Both the position numbers and the translations under genes were made by a program. The notes below the pieces were generated by a model, which ran no database searches, was not told where the DNA came from, and saw nothing but the letters and a program-made list of their open reading frames with translations. From a virus: a stretch of 32,634 nt of DNA. How positions within the stretch are numbered: the stretch's first letter is position 1; every line of letters starts with the position of its first letter. Shown here one piece after another: positions 7,578 through 15,399 of this stretch. The DNA lies in the IMG/VR virus record IMGVR_UViG_3300037502_003531, positions 1-32,634 of that record; one strand, 5' to 3'.

Positions 7578-8789
7578 TCACTCTCCTTTTATATTTATAA
7601 AACTTGGCCCTTCTACTCTAATTACATTCTTCCTATCACAATATACCTGCCCTCCACAAGCCTCTGCTATCTGTCTTAATGCTTCTCTATGGCTGACTGG
7701 CTGAAAATATCCCCAAGGGATTACAAACTCCTGTAACTCTGTATCTATCCAATATTCATCAGCTTCTATATCTGCATCATCAAAAACTATCAATGCCAAC
7801 TTATATAATGTAATATTCTGATAGACCTGACTAGTTGAAAAGGTTGTCTTTCTCAATAGCTCTAATCTATCTCTAGCACTTGTACTTGCATAAATTTGCT
7901 GTTCTGAAACTGACCAATCACCACTCCAAAAAGTACCTAAGGGGAGATATTCAATTATTCCATTTGGCAATTCTAATCCTAGCCAAGCCCTTATCTTTCT
8001 ATTAACTTTAATCTTTTGATGGAGTGGAGAATTGATATTCCCTGCTGAAAAGCGATAGTCTATATTGCTTAACTTAATATCTATTTCATTAGATGATATA
8101 TTTCCAATAGGGAGGCTGCCATCACTTAGCTCTCTTTCTTCTAGAAGATTAATTTGCATAATCTGGTCATCATCATAGATTTCTTGTACACTAGAAAAGA
8201 ATTCTAAAATCTTAACTTGCTTACTAGAATGGGACCATCTTTTTACTATTAATTTCATCTCTGTTATTGATGATAATTGTAAATCTGATATATCTTTTTG
8301 CCAGCTCACTCCTGTATTACCTACAATTGATTCAGTATGAACTAGAATTTCTTCCTCATAGAGATTGATATCAAAATCTTGAGGAAACTCTTCTCTTGCA
8401 TCATCCCCTACCACTTTTAACCCATATACTGGTCTAGCAAAGAAACGGACCGTTAAGGTAGGATAAGGTGAAGAAAAGTATCCATCTTCATCAGACATTG
8501 AACTCCCCCACCAACCCACCTGGTAATCATCTGCTTCCTTTTTAGTTGATGGTGCAGGATAATAAGCACCATCTAAAGTAGATGAACCATCAAGTGATAA
8601 CCACTTATGATTTGCAGATTCTTTTGAGTCAGCAACTTGCTTAACCCAAGATATATTAGCTTCTTCATTAGCAAATACTTGAATACTTTGGTCAAGATAG
8701 GGATCTGTCCATGTAACTTCTATTCTAGCTTTAAAATTTCTTGTGCCTGCTTTGATTGCTTCAAGAAAGTCTGGGCTGACTGGAAGCAT
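7578..8789 (-). CDS. Tail-tip/baseplate protein, N-terminal half
   Basis: 403 residues, beta-rich. The start (LPVSPDFLEAIKAGTRNFKARIEVTW) and the section around residues 220-280 (LPIGNISSNEIDIKLSN, then SPLHQKIKVNRKIRAWLGLEL) are typical of siphovirus tail-tip proteins that precede the hub. The last 40 residues (SHREALRQIAEACGG, VYCDRKNVIRVEG) resemble the middle of larger tail-hub proteins rather than an end, supporting the view that this gene has lost its C-terminal half to the 614-residue protein two genes on. It follows the 111-residue tail gene and has GGAGGTG before its ATG. Confidence 0.7.
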   Translation of the reverse strand: MLPVSPDFLEAIKAGTRNFKARIEVTWTDPYLDQSIQVFANEEANISWVKQVADSKESANHKWLSLDGSSTLDGAYYPAPSTKKEADDYQVGWWGSSMSDEDGYFSSPYPTLTVRFFARPVYGLKVVGDDAREEFPQDFDINLYEEEILVHTESIVGNTGVSWQKDISDLQLSSITEMKLIVKRWSHSSKQVKILEFFSSVQEIYDDDQIMQINLLEERELSDGSLPIGNISSNEIDIKLSNIDYRFSAGNINSPLHQKIKVNRKIRAWLGLELPNGIIEYLPLGTFWSGDWSVSEQQIYASTSARDRLELLRKTTFSTSQVYQNITLYKLALIVFDDADIEADEYWIDTELQEFVIPWGYFQPVSHREALRQIAEACGGQVYCDRKNVIRVEGPSFINIKGE

Positions 8790-8791
8790 GA

Positions 8792-9127
8792 TTACACCTC
8801 CTCAAAAATAACAGTAACATCTTTTGTATATTGTGGCTTTAGATTATATATCTTTCTTGGTAAAGGATTAATATATACTTCTTTTGAATGTATTCCTTCA
8901 ACATCCTCATATTCAAAAATCACAGCTTCACCACTTCTATACAAGTTAATAAAAGTCAGAGCATCAGCAGGCAATAATCCTTTATAAGAAAGAGTATAAG
9001 TGTTTTTGGTAGTAGTTATATCTTTAACCAACCTACCACTTGCAGTTCTTTCTGACTTTCCAATCTCAGTCTCTTTAATCTCCATATCTTCTCTGGGAGT
9101 AGGTATATTAATTCCGTTTAATTTCAC
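8792..9127 (-). CDS. Small phage tail protein next to tape measure
   Basis: 111 residues with a beta-rich pattern (NTYTLSYKGL, AVIFEYEDVEG, DVTVIFEEV). I recognise it only as a conserved phage tail protein placed between tape measure and tail-tip genes; it may take the position of a distal tail protein but is far shorter than known Dit proteins. The GTG start overlaps the TGA of the tape measure gene (GTGA), so translation is coupled. The next gene starts 2 bp after its stop. Confidence 0.6.
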   Translation of the reverse strand: MKLNGINIPTPREDMEIKETEIGKSERTASGRLVKDITTTKNTYTLSYKGLLPADALTFINLYRSGEAVIFEYEDVEGIHSKEVYINPLPRKIYNLKPQYTKDVTVIFEEV

Positions 9128-12100
9128 CTTGTATTCACCCCTAACCTTGCATTTTCACCTATTCTTATACTCCTTAATTTTCTTTCTAGCTTCTTAAGTC
9201 CTAAATCATCTGCAATAAGAGTTCCTACCTGTAAAGTTACTTCAATTGGTCGAGTACTTACAGTTGCTTCTTGTTGTTGAGGCATAGGCATATGAGCTGC
9301 TATTCCTGCTCCAAGGTTTGCTAATACATCTTTTCTAAGAGGAATGACTGCTTCATCATCTCCTGCTTCACCTATTAACCCTACAGTTGGTCCTGTTACA
9401 ACACCACCATCTGCAAATTTTCTAATTACTGCTTTCACAGTTTCAAAGGTTGCTAATGCAGGGGCTACTGCTGCCGCAATTTGTCCTATATAGGCAAGAG
9501 AAGCTCCAAAAGTTAAAGGAGCTTGTGCCCATGAAGCTGCTATACCCGCTGCTTGAGCTGCAATTACTTGTTGTTCTGCCATAGTTACAAAAGATAATGC
9601 CATTTCTTTAACAGCTTCTCTAAAGGTCTTAGTCCCATTTGCAAAACTATCAAAGAACCCTGTCATTGATTTAGCCATTGCCATAGATGCTTCTGCTGTA
9701 TTGTTTTTAAGATTAGTAACATAATTTTTTACAGAATCCTTCCAGATTGCTACTGCAGCTGAAATAGCATTTCCATGATTTTGATAGTTAGCTAATTGAG
9801 TACTTAGTAACTCCTGCTCTTTTTGAGCATAGTATTCTAAAATTGCTTGTTTGCTAACTCCTAATTCTTCTGCTCTTGCAAGTGCCCTCTGCTTTTCTAG
9901 TTCAAGTAATTGCTCTTTGTTAGCAGTTAATCTAAATAACTTATTTTGCCAAGACTCTTCATAGCTTTCTCTGATTTCATTCTTTTTTTGTGCATAATAT
10001 TGTTCTATAGCTTCTGTACTTGCTCCCTTTGCTTTAGCCTTAGCTATAGCTTTGGCTTTTTCCCTTTCTAATATCTCCATCCTACTTGCTGTTAGATTGA
10101 ATAATTTATTATTCCAAGACTCTTCAAACTCTTCTCTAGCTTCAGCTCTTTTCTTGATTTCTCCTTTAACTTTCTCAGTCTGCTCTTCTTCGATTTTCTG
10201 CCGCTTAATTGAGTATATTTCATTGATTTTAGTTATTGTTTCTTGAATTTCTTCTTCTGTTAACTCTAACTCTTTAGCTTTTTGTCTGGCTTTCTCAATA
10301 ACTTCTTTTCTCTCTTGTTCTAATTTATTAATTGCTTCCCGCTTTTCTTCTTCAATAATTTCCAATCTCGAAGCAGTCAACTTGAAAAGTTCATTATTCC
10401 ATTTCTCTTCAAACCTTTTTCTTAACTTTGCTCTTTTCTCAGCTTCTTCTTGGGTTCTCTTAGTCTGCTCTTCTTCCTCTTCTTCAACAGTCTCAGTTTG
10501 AGCAGCATAGGCAATTTGAGTTCCTGTTACAAAATCAAAAACTTTTGTTGTAACATTTTTCAAATCTTTACCTACTGATGAACCTAAATCTCCAAAAGCT
10601 TTGCCCACATCTACTGTAGAACTGGCAATTGCTTTTCCATTCTTCTTAATTTCATTAGCTAATTCTACTACTTCTTGTCTCGATTTTTCTGCTGAATCTC
10701 CTATTGCATCAGATAATCCAGCAAATTGGTCTCCTACTTTTGGTATTTTCTCTAGTACTGATAGCTTTTGGACTATAGTATCTACTACGGTTAAGACAAA
10801 AGCTTCTAAAGATTTAAATTCTAACTTCCATACATTGACTACAATTTTGACTATAGATTTAAGAGTATCAAATACTGCTTTTAGCAATGATTTAACCTTT
10901 TCCCAATGTCTAACCACTTCTATTCCAATTGCAATCAATCCTCCCACTGCTGCAACAGTTCCTAGAATGGGAGCTGCCATTCCAGAAAGAGCAGGAATGA
11001 GAGTTGCTGAAACAAAAGTACTTACTGTAGCAAATGTTGTAGATAGAGTTCCCCAAGCGGTTATCATGCTACCAACTGTGACAAGAACTGGTCCTATTGC
11101 AGTTGCTATCCCTCCAAATATCAGTGCTATTTTTTTACCTACTGGAGATAGGTTATTAAATACATCTACAACTTTAGTAATTGCAATAGTTATTTGGGTC
11201 ATTATTGGCTCAAGAGTTTTACCTAATTTACTAAGTGATTCTTGAAGTGAATAATTAGCCTCAGCACTATTAACAAGTTCTGAGTTATTCTGCCTATATT
11301 GCTCATAAACATTTGCAAGACCAGTATTGGCTAGAGTTTCTAAAATATAATTTTGCTCAGTTCCACTAGTTATAGCTTGTTGTAACCCAGCATTAAAATT
11401 ATCAATTTGAATCCCAGATCTTTCAAGTAGTTCTGCAAAAGGACCAACTGCTGAACCAGTTGCAAGAGTTTCCTGTAATCCATCAGCTATACCTTCAAAT
11501 TTTAAAGTATCTTTAAATTTGATTGCAGCACCTGACAATTCATCAAGTACCTGTTGGAACTTGTCACCCTTAAAACCTGCTGCTAAAAGATTGGATAATC
11601 CTTCTACATTACTATCAAGTTCGCCAGTTACTCCCTGCATCTGCTTCATAGCAGCAGACATATTCTCCATATTAGCTCCAGCAGTTTTAGTGTTATTTTC
11701 TAACACAGCTATTTCTTTTCGAAAGTCTCTAGTCCCTACTACAAGACCTGTAAAAGCACCAGTAATAGCTGCTGACATACCAGACAATTTCTTTCCTATC
11801 CCTTTGAGCTTATTTCCAACACCTTGTAATCTCTCACCTGTAGCTTGTATTCTTTGAGCAAGAGTACTTGAACTTTGACCTGCATTGTCTAACTGTTCTC
11901 TAAAACTATTAAGCTGGCTTTCTGTTCTTACTAACTCTCTTTGAAAATCTCTGTAAGCTTCAGCGGATATTTCTCCATTCTGAAATTGCTCATTTACCTG
12001 TTCTTGTACAGATCGCAATCTTTCTAGTTTTTCACTAGTATTGGCTACCCTTTGAGATAATAATTCTTGTTGCTGAGCTAATAATCTAGTGTCATTAGGA

Positions 12101-12240
12101 TTGAAGCGAAGTAATCTTTGAACTTTCCTAAGTTCTGATCGTATGTCTCTACTTTTTTTATTAACATCCTTCAATGCTTTACCCAACCCTGTAGTATCTG
12201 AACCTATTTTTACATTAATCCCACGTATTGTCTCTGCCAC
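9124..12240 (-). CDS. Tail tape measure protein
   Basis: 1038 residues, long and mainly helical. Residues about 1-150 are a charged coiled coil (for example LLRFNPNDTRLLAQQQELL, typical of tape measure N termini); hydrophobic segments lie at about 370-395 and 410-445; three tandem repeats occupy about 600-805; an Ala-rich membrane-like region is at about 880-930; near the end FADGGVV and GLIGEAGDDEAVIPL form the signature found in many tape measure proteins. It sets tail length and, at infection, is expelled and helps DNA enter. Start is GTG, 7 nt after GGAGG. The length predicts a tail of roughly 150 nm by the usual 1.5 angstrom per residue rule, before any processing. Confidence 0.93.
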   Translation of the reverse strand: MAETIRGINVKIGSDTTGLGKALKDVNKKSRDIRSELRKVQRLLRFNPNDTRLLAQQQELLSQRVANTSEKLERLRSVQEQVNEQFQNGEISAEAYRDFQRELVRTESQLNSFREQLDNAGQSSSTLAQRIQATGERLQGVGNKLKGIGKKLSGMSAAITGAFTGLVVGTRDFRKEIAVLENNTKTAGANMENMSAAMKQMQGVTGELDSNVEGLSNLLAAGFKGDKFQQVLDELSGAAIKFKDTLKFEGIADGLQETLATGSAVGPFAELLERSGIQIDNFNAGLQQAITSGTEQNYILETLANTGLANVYEQYRQNNSELVNSAEANYSLQESLSKLGKTLEPIMTQITIAITKVVDVFNNLSPVGKKIALIFGGIATAIGPVLVTVGSMITAWGTLSTTFATVSTFVSATLIPALSGMAAPILGTVAAVGGLIAIGIEVVRHWEKVKSLLKAVFDTLKSIVKIVVNVWKLEFKSLEAFVLTVVDTIVQKLSVLEKIPKVGDQFAGLSDAIGDSAEKSRQEVVELANEIKKNGKAIASSTVDVGKAFGDLGSSVGKDLKNVTTKVFDFVTGTQIAYAAQTETVEEEEEEQTKRTQEEAEKRAKLRKRFEEKWNNELFKLTASRLEIIEEEKREAINKLEQERKEVIEKARQKAKELELTEEEIQETITKINEIYSIKRQKIEEEQTEKVKGEIKKRAEAREEFEESWNNKLFNLTASRMEILEREKAKAIAKAKAKGASTEAIEQYYAQKKNEIRESYEESWQNKLFRLTANKEQLLELEKQRALARAEELGVSKQAILEYYAQKEQELLSTQLANYQNHGNAISAAVAIWKDSVKNYVTNLKNNTAEASMAMAKSMTGFFDSFANGTKTFREAVKEMALSFVTMAEQQVIAAQAAGIAASWAQAPLTFGASLAYIGQIAAAVAPALATFETVKAVIRKFADGGVVTGPTVGLIGEAGDDEAVIPLRKDVLANLGAGIAAHMPMPQQQEATVSTRPIEVTLQVGTLIADDLGLKKLERKLRSIRIGENARLGVNTR
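9830..10450 (-). repeat. Three tandem repeats in the tape measure gene
   Basis: Residues about 605-805 hold three copies of a charged unit: F-E-E-K/S-W-N-N-x-L-F-x-L-T-A-S-R-x-E-I/L-x-E-x-E-K-x-x-A-I/L. Copies start near coordinates 10430, 10140 and 9970; the second and third share the following QYYAQKKNE / EYYAQKEQE element. Repeats of this kind change tail length in whole units. Confidence 0.75.
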
Positions 12241-12285
12241 ATACTCACCTCCATATATAAAATACCACTCTAGTTAACTAGAAGG

Positions 12286-12543
12286 TTAAGCAAATAACTT
12301 ATCTATATCTGCTTGTGTAGCTCTTTTAGAGCCTGTTACTTTCTTCTTACCAAGATGAATATCTGTCATTTCTATAAAATCACTAACTCTTAATTGATTA
12401 AGTTCTTGAAATGATAATCCAATGTGTTTCGCATTTGACAGTATTATTAAATCAAGTCTATCAGAAACGGGATTACTTTCCTTTGAGCTTTGGGTTTCCT
12501 CCATTTGCTGCGGAACGAAAAAATCCATCTGATGCTTCCTCAA
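12286..12543 (-). CDS. Tail assembly chaperone, downstream (gpT-like) frame
   Basis: This 85-codon frame overlaps the upstream chaperone gene by 71 bp in the +1 (or -2) frame and ends just before the tape measure gene. In long-tailed phages the two chaperones are made as a short protein and a longer fusion by programmed frameshift. A shift at TTTTTTC (12523-12517) would give a fusion of about 183 residues: 107 from the upstream frame, then VPQQMEE and on. The C-terminal segment (SFQELNQLRVSDFIEMT, KKKVTGSKRATQADIDKLF) resembles phage tail-chaperone tails. Separate initiation at the ATG at 12528 (AGGAAG upstream) cannot be excluded. Confidence 0.7.
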   Translation of the reverse strand: MRKHQMDFFVPQQMEETQSSKESNPVSDRLDLIILSNAKHIGLSFQELNQLRVSDFIEMTDIHLGKKKVTGSKRATQADIDKLFA

Positions 12544-12838
12544 TTACATTCATCATAAAATTTTCATCTGCAAAGTCTATACTTTCTAATTCAGATAACC
12601 ATTTCTCAAAACCATGAAACTGTTTGCCAAAATTATCAGCTTTGTTCATGGCATAACAAATTTGAAGTATCTTAACAGAGTCAAATCCGCTAAAATCTCC
12701 ATCTGCCATTTTTGCCATATCTTGTAGGCTTACCAAATCCTCTATTAAATCTTCATCAAACTCCTGTTTATAATATAAAAGAGCTAAAGGAGTAGCCCTT
12801 AGCCCTAATTCTTTATTTCCAATTTGTATTGTTCTCAT
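12473..12838 (-). CDS. Tail assembly chaperone, upstream (gpG-like) frame
   Basis: 121 residues, mostly helical (LALLYYKQEFDEDL, ILQICYAMNKADN, FEKWLSELESIDF). Size, fold pattern and place between major tail protein and tape measure fit the gpG-like chaperone, which binds the tape measure protein so that tail tubes can assemble around it and which is absent from the finished virion. Its last 15 codons overlap the second chaperone frame. It begins at an ATG 13 bp from the major tail protein stop. Confidence 0.8.
   Translation of the reverse strand: MRTIQIGNKELGLRATPLALLYYKQEFDEDLIEDLVSLQDMAKMADGDFSGFDSVKILQICYAMNKADNFGKQFHGFEKWLSELESIDFADENFMMNVIEEASDGFFRSAANGGNPKLKGK
12517..12523 (-). promoter_or_regulatory. 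Candidate +1 ribosomal frameshift site (TTT TTT C)
   Basis: In the gpG-like frame the codons read GGA TTT TTT CGT. A tRNA-Phe (anticodon GAA) on the second TTT can move forward one base onto TTC, which it pairs with better, while the next zero-frame codon CGT is uncommon in A/T-rich genomes. A -1 shift at the same T-run would meet a stop after about 24 codons; only +1 (or -2) opens the long second frame. A purine-rich GGAGG follows 16 bases later and may pause the ribosome. Confidence 0.55.
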
Positions 12839-12851
12839 TAATAATCAACTC

Positions 12852-13748
12852 CTAAGCTATATTTGGTAATAATACACTATCAAAGAATGAATTGTACACT
12901 GCTTGATTACTCTCTGATAACTGCAATTTACCTTTAACATATTTATTCTTATCTTCAGTTGGAAGCATCTCTAAATTTAATGTATCAGTTGAAGGGTTTA
13001 CACTTGCTTCATTGGTACTGTTCTCTTCTGAAGGTCTAGATGCTTTACATCTATAATAAACCATCCTTCTATTTTTTTGGTCACCTTGAACCTGGAAGAG
13101 CAAAGCAAAGTATTTTGGTTCATCATTTGCAGATTCGACAAGCATTCCGTTAGAATCTATAGTCATCCCAAGCATTTCAGCAATTATCTCATCGGGGATA
13201 TTAGCCATTTCTAAATCTCCTGTATATCCGTTATTAGTTGTATATGTGAAATACTTAGTATTATCAGCATAAAATTCTGATGTATCTCCCTCTGGAGAAG
13301 TTGAAAATCCAACTGCTCCTGGTATAGGTTTAGGAATTCCCCAACTAGTTGTACCTTCTGCGACATCTTGAGCAACTCCTAATGTAGCTCCTGTAGATCC
13401 AGTATCTGTGAATGTAATATCTAATGTGCTATCATTATCCTGTGCTACCTTAGTAACTAGCTTAATTACTCCTGCATTATGGCTTGCTCTAAATACAGCA
13501 TTAAGAATACTGTTATTATTTAAAGCATTAACTAATACTGATGCTACCTTTGCAACATTATCGTGAGTTTCAGAAGCTAATGGAACTATAACAGTAACTG
13601 GAGAATCAACTCCTAAAAGAGTATCTGCTGTAACTGTTATCTCACCATCTGCAGATGGTGTTTTAGTTACCTCTATGCTTTTGGTCTGAGACACACCTAA
13701 AAATGCCACATGAACCTGTTCGAGTCCAAATTTGACTTTGTTACTCAT
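12852..13748 (-). CDS. Major tail protein (phi13 type) with an inserted domain
   Basis: 298 residues. The phi13-type major tail protein signature is clear: MSNKVKFGLEQVH at the start, then GIPKPIPGAVGFS and SPEGDTSEFYADNTKYF at about 137-168, NGYTGDLEMANIP, ALLFQVQGDQKNRRMVYYRC and ATRPSEE-like SRPSEEN. It forms the tail tube. Residues about 22-132 do not belong to the core: they form a separate beta/alpha unit (GEITVTADTLLG, THDNVAKVASVLVNALNNN, LDITFTDTGSTGATLG) inserted into the N-terminal loop, probably exposed on the tail surface. Ribosome site AGGAGG precedes the ATG. Confidence 0.9.
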   Translation of the reverse strand: MSNKVKFGLEQVHVAFLGVSQTKSIEVTKTPSADGEITVTADTLLGVDSPVTVIVPLASETHDNVAKVASVLVNALNNNSILNAVFRASHNAGVIKLVTKVAQDNDSTLDITFTDTGSTGATLGVAQDVAEGTTSWGIPKPIPGAVGFSTSPEGDTSEFYADNTKYFTYTTNNGYTGDLEMANIPDEIIAEMLGMTIDSNGMLVESANDEPKYFALLFQVQGDQKNRRMVYYRCKASRPSEENSTNEASVNPSTDTLNLEMLPTEDKNKYVKGKLQLSESNQAVYNSFFDSVLLPNIA

Positions 13749-13760
13749 ATTTTCTACCTC

Positions 13761-14075
13761 CTATATTAATTGAATTTCATATATGATTTGATATAAATCT
13801 TCACTATCTAAAAAAGACTCAACTTTTGAATAAGGGAGTCTTAATTCTTTAAGTTTATTTTCAATTTTCTGCTCATCTGGTGGATATTTAATTGAATTAT
13901 AATATTCAAGCTGGTAGTTACCTATATCTTTATAATTATGATTATCCGCTATCATATCGTTATTATAAGCTAATTGTACTGTTACAAATGGTATTGGTGG
14001 TTGTGACTTAAAACTTCCATAAGTGCAAGGGAATCCTATAAATTTTATTTCATCTATTAAATCCATATAAGTCAT
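13761..14075 (-). CDS. Tail terminator / tail completion protein
   Basis: About 104 residues with the pattern MTYMDLIDEIKFIGFPCTYG, PPIPFVTVQL and YQLEYYNSIKYPPDEQKIENKL. This is the family found between HK97-gp10-like proteins and the major tail protein, thought to cap the tail tube and join it to the head. I start at the ATG at 14075, one base after the stop of the upstream gene; an in-frame GTG at 14087 lies inside the ribosome site GGTGGTGG. Confidence 0.7.
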   Translation of the reverse strand: MTYMDLIDEIKFIGFPCTYGSFKSQPPIPFVTVQLAYNNDMIADNHNYKDIGNYQLEYYNSIKYPPDEQKIENKLKELRLPYSKVESFLDSEDLYQIIYEIQLI

Positions 14076-14076
14076 A

Positions 14077-14463
14077 TTATCCACCACCGTTCTTAATGAT
14101 TTTCTCTATTTTTTTCTCCATCTGTGGAATTAAGTTATCATACGAAGGTCGAATATGGGGGATTGCCGCTACCTTACCCCCATTTCTTTTAGCATGACCC
14201 ATTTCTAAAAGATGTGTAAGACTAGGTTTTTCTTTATTGTAGATTGTGACCTCAATCTGACCACCTTTAGTACTTGTTTTTCTGCTCCATCCATCAGCAT
14301 ATTCTCCAGTATCCTTAGGGGACTTTGCTTTTATCTCTTTTTTAACTTTACTTGCAGTTGACTTTACCTCTTTTTTTATACTTTCTTGAACATCATCAGT
14401 GTATTTTTTTACTTCTTCAGTAATTACAGCTGCTAGATCATCTACACTAACTGTTCTAACCAT
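14077..14463 (-). CDS. HK97 gp10-like head-tail joining protein
   Basis: 128 residues: an N-terminal helical part rich in Lys and Glu, then the family motif KAKSPKDTGEYADGW and LTHLLEMGHAKRNGG with IRPSYDN near the end. The HK97-gp10 family takes part in joining the tail to the filled head. It overlaps the head-closure gene by 8 bp and is followed at once by the tail terminator gene. Confidence 0.88.
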   Translation of the reverse strand: MVRTVSVDDLAAVITEEVKKYTDDVQESIKKEVKSTASKVKKEIKAKSPKDTGEYADGWSRKTSTKGGQIEVTIYNKEKPSLTHLLEMGHAKRNGGKVAAIPHIRPSYDNLIPQMEKKIEKIIKNGGG

Positions 14464-14758
14464 CTCCAGCCACCTTCTCTCCGATAATTACTATTTTCTC
14501 ACCTTTGCCTTGAGTACGAATTATTTTATATTCTTCATCGTTATATTTGAATTTCTTTTCCTTATTATACTCAAAAGAATATATCTCAAAGGATTCTTCA
14601 GGTCTTAATCCATTGACAGCAGCATTATAATACTCATTAGAACCAATAGAATACTCGTTAGCATATACAAGTTTCCAGTCAGGGACTTCTACTTCATTTC
14701 CCCATTCATCTTCTTTAATTGTCATAGTTGGTAGATATATCACTTTGTTATGTCGCAT
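14456..14758 (-). CDS. Phage head closure protein (head-tail adaptor)
   Basis: About 100 residues. MRHNKVIYL at the start, DEWGNEVEV, then NAAVNGLRPEESFEIYSFEYN and YKIIRTQGKG match the Phage_H_T_join / head-tail adaptor pattern. It would sit below the portal-connector ring and close the head after packaging. I chose the ATG at 14758, since homologous proteins begin with MRH; ATG 14764 and TTG 14767 are just upstream. It overlaps the connector gene by 11 bp. Confidence 0.82.
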   Translation of the reverse strand: MRHNKVIYLPTMTIKEDEWGNEVEVPDWKLVYANEYSIGSNEYYNAAVNGLRPEESFEIYSFEYNKEKKFKYNDEEYKIIRTQGKGEKIVIIGEKVAGDG

Positions 14759-15032
14759 TGTCATCAACTACCGCATACTCAGAAGATAGTGCCAAGTGGT
14801 TCTTGAGCATATCATAAGATTTTTGAAATTTATCTGAGTCTGGATTATCATAACCAAAATTAGCCTTACAATAGAGAATTATAGCTCTTTTGATTAAGGC
14901 ATCTGTTTCATCTATATTGTTAATCCCAGATATTCTTAAATCAACTTTCGCTGCATCAATCAAACCTTGTATTTCTCCATTGAAATCGCTGGCTGTAATT
15001 CTTAATACTGGCTTAACTTCATCTATAAGCAT
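14748..15032 (-). CDS. Head-tail connector (gp6-like)
   Basis: 94 residues, helical: LIDAAKVDLRISGI, DALIKRAIILYCKANFGYDNPD and FQKSYDMLKNHLALS. The last two are the hallmark of the phage gp6-like / QLRG-type head-tail connector family that makes the ring below the portal. It lies between a small gene after the capsid and the head closure protein, as expected. Confidence 0.85.
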   Translation of the reverse strand: MLIDEVKPVLRITASDFNGEIQGLIDAAKVDLRISGINNIDETDALIKRAIILYCKANFGYDNPDSDKFQKSYDMLKNHLALSSEYAVVDDNAT

Positions 15033-15037
15033 TTACA

Positions 15038-15319
15038 TCATTCCTTTTCATCAAGCTCCTTTTGAGCTGCTATTGCTTTCTCTTCTCCTTGAATCTTTTC
15101 TCCATTTGATAGCTCATACCAATTCCCGCCTGTATTTTTGGGGAATTTATCACCCTGACCATTATTTTCTTTGCTTTTGACAGTTTGCTCTTTATATAAA
15201 AACCCTTTCTCCTGCAACTCTTTTATTCTAGCTTCATCCTCAGACTCATAAATGCTACCTTGGTTATAAGGTTTTTTAGTGTTTTTATCAATAAAAGATC
15301 TAATTACTTTTTCTTTCAT
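15038..15319 (-). CDS. Small phage protein between capsid and connector genes
   Basis: About 93 residues, rich in Lys, Glu and Gln. The first half (VIRSFIDKNTKKPYNQGSIY, then DEARIKELQEKGFL) is a small domain often found next to phage capsid genes; its role is not known to me. The second half looks disordered. I start at the ATG at 15319, which has AAAGGAGA upstream; the upstream in-frame codons to 15364 lie in the terminator and ribosome site. Confidence 0.6.
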   Translation of the reverse strand: MKEKVIRSFIDKNTKKPYNQGSIYESEDEARIKELQEKGFLYKEQTVKSKENNGQGDKFPKNTGGNWYELSNGEKIQGEEKAIAAQKELDEKE

Positions 15320-15347
15320 ATTCCCATCTCCTTTTAATGTGTTATAA

Positions 15348-15379
15348 ATATAAAAGCCACCCACAAATATACAGGTGAC
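15348..15379 (-). terminator. Weak terminator after the capsid gene
   Basis: On the minus strand GTCACC (15379-15374) pairs with GGTGGC (15361-15356), with one G-T pair and a 12-nt loop, followed by TTTTATATTT. It lies 20 bp after the capsid stop. A leaky stop here would lower expression of connector and tail genes relative to capsid. Confidence 0.5.
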
Positions 15380-15399
15380 TTAACTATGTTTAGTTAGTT

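Noticed and set aside
10601-11245. 214-residue open frame on the plus strand
   Set aside because: It is antisense to the tape measure gene, has low-complexity composition, no ribosome site and no family pattern. The minus-strand gene explains it.
12473-12543. A -1 frameshift at the T-run of the tail chaperone gene
   Set aside because: The -1 frame meets a stop after about 24 codons, whereas the +1/-2 frame leads into the long second chaperone frame.
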